Shown here in pieces: positions 1 through 5,871 of a DNA stretch of 7,047 nt. Numbering within the stretch: position 1 is the first letter of the stretch; every line of letters begins with the position of its first letter. This DNA comes from Candidatus Saccharimonadota bacterium (GTDB lineage: Bacteria > Patescibacteriota > Saccharimonadia > Saccharimonadales > Saccharimonadaceae), in assembly GCA_017511405.1 (NCBI GenBank), contig JAFWKB010000019.1, positions 1-7,047 of the forward strand, written 5' to 3'. A program made the translations under genes and the position numbers. The notes under the pieces are model-generated. The model made no database searches and was not told where the DNA came from. It saw only the letters and a list, made by a program, of their open reading frames with translations.

Positions 1-2345
1 AAGTCCTTGAATGTGAAGAAATCGAAGGAACTCATCTTCATCTCTGCAAAATCGACGCCGGAGAAAAGCTCAATTCCGAAATCGACTCCGAACACGAAAA
101 CTATATCCAAGTTGTTTGCGGCGCCCCAAACGTCCGAACCGGAATGTTCGCCGCCTGGATTGCCCCCAGAGCAATCGTCCCTCTAACCGCCGATACTTCC
201 GAACCGTTCGAAATCTCCGCCCGCAAGCTACGCGGTTTCATGTCCTTCGGTATGCTCGCTGGAGCCGACGAACTTGCTCTTGGCGATGATCATTCCGGAA
301 TCATCGAACTCTCTCCCGACCTAGCCGAACCTGGCACTCTTCTTGCCGATGCTCTTGACTTAAACGACAAAATTATCGAAGTTGAAAACAAATCCCTTAC
401 TCACCGCCCCGACTGCTTCGGTCTCATCGGCTTCGCCCGTGAGGTCGCCGGAATTCTCGGCCAAAAGTTCTCTCCTTCCGAAAAAATCCAAAACCTCCTT
501 TCCGAAAACCTTCTCGATTCTCTTGAATTATCCAATAATCAAAAACCTTCCATCAAAATCGAAGATTCTAAAATCTGCCCACGTTACGAAGCTCTAGTTT
601 TTGAGTTTAAAAAACTCCCCGAATCTTCACCTTACTTAACCGAAGATGGAGTTTTTCTCTTCAAGGCCGGGATGAAGCCAATCTCGCCAATCGTCGACGC
701 CACCAATATTATCATGCTAACGACCGGCCAACCTCTCCATGCATTCGATTATGATAAGTTTATCTCCGTCGGAAGCTCCAAAACTCCCGAAATCGGCGTT
801 CGACTTGCCAGGGAAGGTGAAAAACTTATCCTCTTAAACGACGAGGAGGCCGCCTTAAACCGCAACGACATCATCATCACCTCAAACGACACCCCCGTCG
901 CTCTCGCCGGCGCCATGGGCGGGAAATCGACTGAAATCGACGGAAACACTCAAAAAATCATCATCGAAATCGCCAGTTTCTCTCTTTATAATCTAAGAAA
1001 AACTCAAATGGCTCACGGACTTTTTTCCGAAGCTATCACCCGTTTCACCAAAGGTCGCCCCGCTTCCGACCTCCTCCCCGCAATAAACGACTCACTCTAT
1101 TATTTCCACGACTTGTTAAAAGGAACTCTTCTCGGATTTAACGAGAAATCGAGCGATTCCTCCCTTCCTACCGTTTCCGTAACAATCCAAGATATTAACA
1201 ATCTACTCGGCTCATCCTATTCTAAAGAATTAGTCATAAAAACCCTTGAAAATGTCGGCTTCAAAGTCAGCTCCTCCGCTTCCGACATGCTCAAAGTCGA
1301 AACCCCATATTGGCGTACTGATATTCATATTAAAGAAGATATCATAGAAGAAATCGGTCGTTTACTCGGATACGATAACCTCCCCTTAAATTATCCTCTC
1401 CGTCCGCTCGTTTGCGCCTCGGTCGACCCCCTACTTAAACTCAAGTCTAAAATCCGCACCATCCTTTCTGATCATATCGGCGCTAACGAAATTCTCACCT
1501 ACTCCTTCGTTTCTCGTAAACTCCAAGAAAAAGCTAACGAAGACACTGACAATTCCTATAAAATCATCAATTCAATTTCCCCTAAACTCGAATGTTTCCG
1601 CCAATCCCTTCTGCCTTCTCTTCTCGAAAAAACTTACGAAAACCAAAAAGCCGGTTATAAGGATTTTGCACTTTATGAATTAAACCAAGTCACCGGAAAA
1701 ACCCTCGGCCTAACCGAGGAGAGCGTCCCAACTTTAAAAACCGCCCTCGGCTTGGTTACCTTCGGAGACTTCTATAAAGCCAAGCATATTCTTGCTGAAT
1801 TGGAAAAATCCCTCCACATCCCCTTCATCCTCTCTCCTGTCAACGATGCCGCCGAACTTAAAAACACTCCTTTTGAACCGCTCCGTACCATAAAAATCTC
1901 CTTAAACAATCCCGAAAAAACTCCTCTCGGTTTTCTTGGAGAAATCGACTATTCCGTCCAAAAAGCCTTCAAAATTTCGGAAGTTTGCTCCGCGCTCCAA
2001 ATTTACCTCGACCCCTGTATTTCCGCCGCTAAAACTCAAAAAACAATGATTAAACTTTCCCGCTTCCCGTCCGTTTCTCGCGACCTTACTTTCTCCGTTC
2101 AGGAAACCGTCCCATACGAAACGGTAAAAACCGAAATAGTTAATACTCTCTCTAAAAACTCCGACTTAATTTTCACCTTAACTCCACTTTCCATCTATAA
2201 AAAACCCGGATCCTCGACAAAAAATATTTCCTTCCATCTCGTCCTATCCGACAAAAATAAAACTCTCGTGTCCGAAGAAATATCTGCTATAATAGAAAAC
2301 ATCATCGTCCGTCTTTCCGAAACGACTGACGCAAAAATAGTATAG
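1..2345 (+). CDS. pheT: Phenylalanyl-tRNA synthetase beta subunit (5'-truncated by window edge)
   Basis: This is the beta chain of the cytoplasmic alpha2-beta2 enzyme that charges tRNA-Phe; the beta chain binds tRNA and edits mischarged tyrosine. The frame is open from base 3, well before the first ATG at 144, and reads VVCGAPNVRTGM (residues 37-48 of the visible part) of the N-terminal tRNA-binding OB fold. The gene therefore starts upstream, and by comparison with E. coli roughly 45-50 residues are missing. Domains in order: OB fold ending near LRGFMSFGM; B3/B4 editing domain with GQPLHAFD near residue 243; B5 domain with WRTDI and IEEIGRLLGYDNLP from about residue 437; a catalytic-like module; and a C-terminal FDX-ACB anticodon-binding domain (SRFPSVSRDLTF, about 684-780). 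Visible length is 780 residues, close to the usual full size. The HPNADKL segment of the OB fold is shortened and replaced. The stop is TAG, 21 bp before the FKBP gene, with which it is probably co-transcribed. The family call is very secure. Confidence 0.97.
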   Translation, partial: VLECEEIEGTHLHLCKIDAGEKLNSEIDSEHENYIQVVCGAPNVRTGMFAAWIAPRAIVPLTADTSEPFEISARKLRGFMSFGMLAGADELALGDDHSGIIELSPDLAEPGTLLADALDLNDKIIEVENKSLTHRPDCFGLIGFAREVAGILGQKFSPSEKIQNLLSENLLDSLELSNNQKPSIKIEDSKICPRYEALVFEFKKLPESSPYLTEDGVFLFKAGMKPISPIVDATNIIMLTTGQPLHAFDYDKFISVGSSKTPEIGVRLAREGEKLILLNDEEAALNRNDIIITSNDTPVALAGAMGGKSTEIDGNTQKIIIEIASFSLYNLRKTQMAHGLFSEAITRFTKGRPASDLLPAINDSLYYFHDLLKGTLLGFNEKSSDSSLPTVSVTIQDINNLLGSSYSKELVIKTLENVGFKVSSSASDMLKVETPYWRTDIHIKEDIIEEIGRLLGYDNLPLNYPLRPLVCASVDPLLKLKSKIRTILSDHIGANEILTYSFVSRKLQEKANEDTDNSYKIINSISPKLECFRQSLLPSLLEKTYENQKAGYKDFALYELNQVTGKTLGLTEESVPTLKTALGLVTFGDFYKAKHILAELEKSLHIPFILSPVNDAAELKNTPFEPLRTIKISLNNPEKTPLGFLGEIDYSVQKAFKISEVCSALQIYLDPCISAAKTQKTMIKLSRFPSVSRDLTFSVQETVPYETVKTEIVNTLSKNSDLIFTLTPLSIYKKPGSSTKNISFHLVLSDKNKTLVSEEISAIIENIIVRLSETTDAKIV
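2285..2293 (+). promoter_or_regulatory. Possible internal promoter (extended -10) at the end of pheT
   Basis: TGCTATAAT is a perfect extended -10 box (TG-n-TATAAT) inside the last codons of pheT, 73 nt before the FKBP start codon. No good -35 is visible 17 bp upstream, as is usual for extended -10 promoters. It spans Ala-Ile-Ile codons that include two ATA, so it is not forced by the protein sequence. It could give FKBP-sbcB transcription independent of pheT. This is inference from motif match only. Confidence 0.35.
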
Positions 2346-2356
2346 AATTTTCCCAG

Positions 2357-2362
2357 AGGAGG
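2357..2362 (+). promoter_or_regulatory. Strong Shine-Dalgarno of the FKBP gene
   Basis: AGGAGG, within AGAGGAGG (2355-2362), sits 4 nt before ATG 2367 in the pheT-FKBP gap. It fixes that ATG as the start. It contrasts with the SD-less starts of the sortase and rseP genes in the same window. Confidence 0.85.
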
Positions 2363-2366
2363 TTGC

Positions 2367-3107
2367 ATGGAAGAAAAAGCATTAAAAACAAGTTGGAAAC
2401 AGCGTTTAGTCATCGGACTAATTGCCTTCCTCTTACTCGGCTCATCAATCGCAATTTACGTTTTTATCGTTCTCGGCCAAGAGGTTGACTATTCCCGCAT
2501 GACCACGACCCAACTACAAACCGCCTACGAAAAAACCACGAACGAATACACCGAAATCGCCTCCGAACTCTCAAACAAATACTTTGACGAATTTGTCGCC
2601 TATAAGTCTAACGTTAAAGGCTATAATTCCAACACCGCGAACGCAAACGGCGTCACCACTAAAGACCTGAAAGAAGGCGACGGCGAAGAGCTCGGCGAAA
2701 ACTACTCCGCCTATTACATCGGTTGGTGTTCTGACGAGTCGATTTTCGATAGCTCTCTTGATGATTATGAAGAACCAACCTCCCTACTTGCCCCTCTAAA
2801 CGTCACTCCTGATAATTTAATCGAAGGTTGGTATATCGGTGTTCAGGGCATGAAATATGGCGGAATTAGAGAAATCACGATTCCTGGCACTCTTGCTTAT
2901 GGCGACAAACAAGAAATCTGTGGCGGAACTAACTCTCCGCTCAAATTCATCATTCTTGCCATCCCTGAAGACAAACGTCTCACCGAAATCAGCGAATCTC
3001 TCAACAAAATCTACACCGCTCTCGCCAATGCCTATTCCGAAAGCTATTCTTCCGACTCCTCAAATGAAGATTATTCCACTAGTGAAGAAATGACCGAGGA
3101 AAAGTAA
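2367..3107 (+). CDS. Membrane-anchored FKBP-type peptidyl-prolyl cis-trans isomerase
   Basis: This is a 246-residue protein with a short basic cytoplasmic N-terminus, one transmembrane helix (about residues 13-37) and no cleavage or lipobox cysteine visible. The rest should face outside as an anchored folding catalyst. A polar helical linker (about 43-80) with Thr/Glu/Lys runs precedes the FKBP domain (about 97-200). FKBP landmarks are YYIGW (116-120), FDSS (127-130), LIEGW (151-155), GMKYGG (161-166), ITIPGTLAYGD (170-180) and LKFIILAIP (192-200). The pocket residues equivalent to FKBP12 Phe36, Asp37, Trp59 and Tyr82 appear kept (F127, D128, W155, Y178), so isomerase activity is plausible. 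C121 and C185 could form a disulfide outside the cell, but this is only a guess. The C-terminal tail (about 223-246) is Ser/Glu/Asp/Tyr-rich and probably disordered. The start is set by a strong SD. sbcB follows after 5 bp. The natural substrates are unknown. Confidence 0.9.
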   Translation: MEEKALKTSWKQRLVIGLIAFLLLGSSIAIYVFIVLGQEVDYSRMTTTQLQTAYEKTTNEYTEIASELSNKYFDEFVAYKSNVKGYNSNTANANGVTTKDLKEGDGEELGENYSAYYIGWCSDESIFDSSLDDYEEPTSLLAPLNVTPDNLIEGWYIGVQGMKYGGIREITIPGTLAYGDKQEICGGTNSPLKFIILAIPEDKRLTEISESLNKIYTALANAYSESYSSDSSNEDYSTSEEMTEEK

Positions 3108-3112
3108 TTTCG

Positions 3113-4537
3113 ATGGGAAGACCAACTTTCTTCTTCTACGATCTTGAAACCTCTGGACTTAATACCGCCGACGACCGAATCATGCAATTCGCCGGCCAGC
3201 GCGCCGACCTAAACTTAAATCCTGTTGGCGAACCCGTTAATATTCTCGTCAAACTCCCTGACGACACCTTACCTTCCCCAAGCGCCGTCTTTACCACCAA
3301 AATCACCCCCCAAAAAACCGTAGAAGAGGGAATAACCGAAAAGGAACTCGCCGAATTTCTCGATAAAGAAATCTTTACTCCCGACACAATCATCCTCGGC
3401 TTTAACTCCGTTCGCTTTGATGATAAATTCATCCAACATCTCCTCTGGCGTAACTTTTTCGACCCTTACGAATGGCAATGGAAAGAAGGCCGTTCGCGTT
3501 GGGATATGCTCGATGTCGTCCGTATGACTCGTGCTCTCCGTCCCGAAGATATCAACTGGCCCGTCACCGAAGACGGGAAGCCCACCAATCGCCTCGAGCT
3601 CATTACAAAGCTCAATGGTATATCTCATGAAGCCGCTCACGACGCTCTTTCCGATGTTAATGCCCTTATCGACGTTACTCGTCTTATCAAGTCCCGCCAA
3701 CCTCGCCTCTACAATTATCTCTTCAATCTCCGCAACAAGCGCGAAGTAAAATCTCTTCTAAATCTCCGCTCACCTTCCCCAATTGTTTACACATCTGGCC
3801 GCTACGGGAGCAAACATAATTTTACGACCGTCGTCTATCCTTTTGCTGCCGGAGACAAAGGCTCCATCGCCGTCTTCGACTTGCGCCAAAATCTCGACAA
3901 AATGTTAGAAAAATTCTCTAAAGAAGATCCGAATTTTCCAGAAAACCCTAAAAAACCACTCATCACTCTCTTTTACCCGACCGTCAAAGAAATCGCCGTC
4001 AATCATTGCCCAGCCGTCGCCCCTCTTGGTGTTCTTAACCAAGCTGATGGCTGGAAAAAAATCGACCTTTCTCCCGAAGAGATAGAAAAAAATCTTCAAT
4101 CGTTTAAGTCTCACCCTGAGATTATCGAACTCCTCAAAAAAGAAATCAAGACCGCCGATTTCGCAAGGGAAACATATGACGTCGAATCCTCTCTCTATGA
4201 TTCTTTCATGCCCGACATCGACAAAGTCCGCGTCACCGCAGTTCGCACCGGAGACGTTGCCTCGCTCGCCGAGTTCCGACCTAACTTTGCCGACAAACGC
4301 CTCCCCGAACTTTTCCTCCATTATAAAGCAAAAAACTATCCCTCTCTCCTTTCCGAAGAAGAAACTCAAAAATGGCGCGAATACCGTGCTTCCCGCCTTT
4401 CCCGTCAAGCCCCAAATTTCCTCGCCGAGCTCAAAAAGTTCCAACTCCAAAACGAAAAATCGCCAAAAAAAGAGGCCTCCTTCCTCCTCGAAGAACTCAG
4501 CCTCTGGTATCAATCCCTCCAAGAAATCGATTATTAA
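3113..4537 (+). CDS. sbcB: Exodeoxyribonuclease I (3'-5' single-strand DNA exonuclease, DEDDh)
   Basis: This degrades single-stranded DNA 3' to 5' in the cytoplasm and acts in recombination, mismatch repair and removal of 3' overhangs. At 474 residues it is nearly the same length as the E. coli enzyme and aligns to it end to end from memory. The DEDDh catalytic set is complete: D10 and E12 in FYDLETSG, D103 in VRFDD (101-104), H176 and D181 in HDALSDV. Other shared blocks are ILGFNSVRFDD, RNFFDPYEW, ALRPEDINWP and RQPRLYNYLFNLRNK, then an SH3-like segment around YTSGRYGS and the C-terminal helical domain with ADKRLPELFLHYKAKNYP. The start lies 5 bp after the FKBP stop. Only a weak GAGG (3096-3099) precedes it at a long distance, so translational coupling is likely. 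It is full length and shows no defect. Exonuclease I of this architecture is best known from gammaproteobacteria, so transfer into this lineage is possible. Its 3' end carries the antisense signals described separately. Confidence 0.96.
   Translation: MGRPTFFFYDLETSGLNTADDRIMQFAGQRADLNLNPVGEPVNILVKLPDDTLPSPSAVFTTKITPQKTVEEGITEKELAEFLDKEIFTPDTIILGFNSVRFDDKFIQHLLWRNFFDPYEWQWKEGRSRWDMLDVVRMTRALRPEDINWPVTEDGKPTNRLELITKLNGISHEAAHDALSDVNALIDVTRLIKSRQPRLYNYLFNLRNKREVKSLLNLRSPSPIVYTSGRYGSKHNFTTVVYPFAAGDKGSIAVFDLRQNLDKMLEKFSKEDPNFPENPKKPLITLFYPTVKEIAVNHCPAVAPLGVLNQADGWKKIDLSPEEIEKNLQSFKSHPEIIELLKKEIKTADFARETYDVESSLYDSFMPDIDKVRVTAVRTGDVASLAEFRPNFADKRLPELFLHYKAKNYPSLLSEEETQKWREYRASRLSRQAPNFLAELKKFQLQNEKSPKKEASFLLEELSLWYQSLQEIDY
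4465..4505 (-). terminator. Possible intrinsic terminator inside sbcB, minus strand
   Basis: On the minus strand AGAGGC (4505-4500) pairs perfectly with GCCTCT (4476-4471). Inside it TTCTTC (4495-4490) pairs with GAAGGA (4483-4478) with one G-T wobble, closing a 6-nt loop. A 4-nt/1-nt internal loop separates the stems. T residues run from 4471 down to 4465. This has terminator form for a leftward transcript. The DNA also encodes Lys-Lys-Glu-Ala-Ser-Phe and Leu-Glu-Glu in sbcB, and the genome's TTC/CTC/GAA codon preference can make such hairpins by chance. Confidence 0.4.
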
Positions 4538-4545
4538 CTATCTGT
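4465..4545 (-). ncRNA. Predicted antisense RNA overlapping the sbcB 3' end (about 80 nt)
   Basis: This is inferred from three signals on one strand at the right distances: a complete consensus promoter (4552-4580), an A at 4545 seven nt past the -10 as likely start, and a hairpin plus T run (4505-4465) as likely end. The transcript would be about 81 nt. The first 8 nt or so lie beyond the sbcB stop codon and the rest is fully complementary to the last roughly 70 nt of sbcB coding sequence. The body before the hairpin is A/T-rich with stops in all frames early on, so it is not an obvious small ORF. Possible roles are pairing with sbcB mRNA, blocking read-through from sbcB into the sortase strand, or acting in trans. 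None of these is shown by sequence alone. Confidence 0.4.
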
Positions 4546-4551
4546 CTTTTC

Positions 4552-4580
4552 ATTATAGCACACTTTTCTATTTTTGTCAA
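4552..4580 (-). promoter_or_regulatory. Complete consensus sigma-70-type promoter pointing into sbcB
   Basis: Read on the minus strand: TTGACA (4580-4575), a 17-bp spacer, and TATAAT (4557-4552) preceded by TGC (4560-4558), so the -35, the spacing, the TG extension and the -10 are all at consensus. It lies in the non-coding gap between two convergent genes, downstream of the sortase stop, and directs transcription antisense to sbcB. No annotated gene lies in the proper position to use it. It is the only site in the window where I saw both perfect hexamers at correct spacing. Confidence 0.7.
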
Positions 4581-4587
4581 TAGAAAA
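4564..4587. repeat. 9-bp perfect inverted repeat over the antisense promoter -35
   Basis: TTTTCTATT (4564-4572) and AATAGAAAA (4579-4587) are exact inverted copies around a 6-bp centre. The right arm overlaps the -35 hexamer of the leftward promoter and the left arm lies in its spacer, the position of a repressor operator. Only one G-C pair occurs in the stem and no T run follows the arm on the plus strand, so it would be a weak terminator for sbcB or the sortase gene. Confidence 0.45.
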
Positions 4588-4614
4588 CTACTTTCACCCC
4601 TGTAGATTTAATCA

Positions 4615-5814
4615 CTATTTCCCAGTCAACCAATCCCAAATTCGCTCAAACAAAGTTTTCTCATTGCTCGGCATTGTCGTCTCCATATCCCCAATTTCAA
4701 TATCAACATCTTTCGCAATTTCCGCCCCTTTATAGCTCGGACTAATCTGTTCCGCAGAAATCAAAAGACGATATTTACTTGTTCCAAGCGGCCAACAAGT
4801 CACCAAAGTTAACATCGGCTTGTCCGTCTCGATAATCAACTTTGACACTTCCGTCGGATCAATTATCTCCCTTCCCACCATCTTATACGTATATCTCGTC
4901 TGGTTATAATGTACATAAATAATATCTCCTTCCTCAAGTCTCTCAAGTCCAGAAAAGATAAACTTGTATTGATTCGAAGAATATATATCGCCCGCCGAAT
5001 GACCCGTAATTACAAAATTCCCAATCTCACCCGGATAGGCACTCGCCCCATTAATCCGATAATGCACTACACCTTGGTTCATCATCGTCATCACATCATC
5101 AAGTCCAACCTCAAAATTAATCGGCACATCAACATTTAATTTCGGGATAATCAACCGGTTCTCCGCAGAAACCTTTGTCAAAGTCACGTTCGAATCAATC
5201 GCGGAAATCTCCGAAGACGGCTGCTCTCCCGGTGACACATAAGCCGCGATCGGAGCAAAAATCAACCGGTTATACTGCAAGAACAAAATCACAAGCACGA
5301 CAGAAACCCCAAAAATAATAGGCATAAGCCACCTTCGTCTCGAAGCCTTCTTTGCCCGCTCCATGGCCCTTTCTCGGATTTTCTCTTTGAACGATTTCTC
5401 CGCCTCTGCTTCCGAAGAAACAACGGCCGAACCCTTCACCCCAGTCGCTCCTTGAGCTTCTCCGTCCGCCCGGATCTTTTTCACCTGTTCTTTCGCAACA
5501 TATTCCTTAGCCGCATTCATATAATACTGACTATAATAATTCTGGTAGTATTCTTGCCAAGCAGTATGGTATTTCTTCCATTCGTCGTTCGTTACTTGTC
5601 TTAAAACCGGCGTCGCAGAAACCCCCAAAGTCCCTCTCGAACCTTGTTTTTCTAATCCTTTTGGCTCTTCACCCTTCTCCTGCCGCTTAATAAACTGAGC
5701 CGCTTCTTTCACCTCTTTATCTTCATAAGACTGCAAAACCTTACGTCTCGCAATTTCTGCAGCCGCCTGTCTCTGTTTCTCATCATAAGAAAGCCCACCA
5801 GTCTTAGAATCCAT
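4615..5814 (-). CDS. Membrane-anchored sortase with long cytoplasmic N-terminal region
   Basis: This is a cysteine transpeptidase that cleaves a sorting signal and joins surface proteins to an acceptor outside the cell. With the start at ATG 5814 it has 399 residues. Residues 1-160 are hydrophilic, rich in Lys/Glu/Ala and helix-prone, with an unusual aromatic stretch at 82-98. An RRRW stop-transfer motif (159-162) precedes a transmembrane helix (about 163-181). The sortase barrel spans about 205-358 with catalytic H272 in VITGHSA, C340 in LTLVTCWP and R349 in KYRLLIS. The His-Cys-Arg triad and TLVTCWP resemble classes D/E, but I cannot settle the class. A short C-terminal tail (LFERIWDWLTGK) could be an amphipathic helix. 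An ATG at 5901 would add 29 residues but would overlap the frr start and the promoter region, so I reject it. No SD precedes ATG 5814; an extended -10 ends 7 nt before it. No substrate protein with a sorting motif is visible here. Confidence 0.92.
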   Translation of the reverse strand: MDSKTGGLSYDEKQRQAAAEIARRKVLQSYEDKEVKEAAQFIKRQEKGEEPKGLEKQGSRGTLGVSATPVLRQVTNDEWKKYHTAWQEYYQNYYSQYYMNAAKEYVAKEQVKKIRADGEAQGATGVKGSAVVSSEAEAEKSFKEKIRERAMERAKKASRRRWLMPIIFGVSVVLVILFLQYNRLIFAPIAAYVSPGEQPSSEISAIDSNVTLTKVSAENRLIIPKLNVDVPINFEVGLDDVMTMMNQGVVHYRINGASAYPGEIGNFVITGHSAGDIYSSNQYKFIFSGLERLEEGDIIYVHYNQTRYTYKMVGREIIDPTEVSKLIIETDKPMLTLVTCWPLGTSKYRLLISAEQISPSYKGAEIAKDVDIEIGDMETTMPSNEKTLFERIWDWLTGK

Positions 5815-5821
5815 ATATAGA

Positions 5822-5830
5822 ATTATAACA
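5822..5830 (-). promoter_or_regulatory. Sortase promoter, extended -10, predicted leaderless start
   Basis: On the minus strand TGTTATAAT is a perfect extended -10. It ends 7 nt before ATG 5814, so transcription should begin at or next to the A of the start codon. There is no Shine-Dalgarno between them. The -35 region is poor. A second minus-strand TATAAT inside the neighbouring palindrome (5850-5845) could give an alternative mRNA with a leader of about 24 nt. Confidence 0.6.
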
Positions 5831-5837
5831 CAACTTA

Positions 5838-5853
5838 GTATATAATTATATAC
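5838..5853. repeat. Perfect 16-bp palindrome in the sortase-frr divergent promoter region
   Basis: GTATATAATTATATAC is its own reverse complement. It sits in the middle of the 57-bp gap between the divergent starts and contains a TATAAT on each strand (5841-5846 plus, 5850-5845 minus). This makes it a candidate bidirectional -10 element or an operator shared by both genes. Confidence 0.6.
5841..5846 (+). promoter_or_regulatory. frr promoter -10 box
   Basis: TATAAT lies 25 nt before the frr start codon, predicting a start near 5853 and a short leader of about 20 nt that contains the SD. The -35 at 17-bp spacing (TAGAAT, 5818-5823) is weak. The box lies inside the palindrome. Confidence 0.55.
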
Positions 5854-5860
5854 ATAAAAC

Positions 5861-5866
5861 AAGGAG
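5861..5866 (+). promoter_or_regulatory. Shine-Dalgarno of frr
   Basis: AAGGAG is followed by 5 nt and ATG 5872. It fixes the frr start and shows that SD-led initiation is used in this genome. Confidence 0.85.
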
Positions 5867-5871
5867 TTTTT

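Noticed and set aside
987..992. TATAAT inside pheT
   Set aside because: No TG extension or -35; it simply encodes Tyr-Asn.
3269..3700. 143-residue minus-strand open frame inside sbcB
   Set aside because: Antisense shadow of a highly conserved coding region, with no promoter, SD or family motif.
3905..4522. 205-residue open frame on the minus strand inside sbcB, just downstream of the consensus promoter
   Set aside because: It begins with TTG without a well-spaced SD, is extremely rich in Phe, Glu and Gly as expected from antisense reading of TTC/CTC/GAA-biased codons, and shows no recognisable domain. The hairpin-T run would also end the transcript inside it.
4588..4605. CTAC/GTAG hairpin after the sortase stop as its terminator
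   Set aside because: Only 4 bp of stem with a 10-nt loop. The few T residues that follow on the minus strand are not enough for an intrinsic terminator.
4842..4847. Plus-strand TTGACA inside the sortase gene
   Set aside because: No -10-like hexamer at 16-18 bp downstream.
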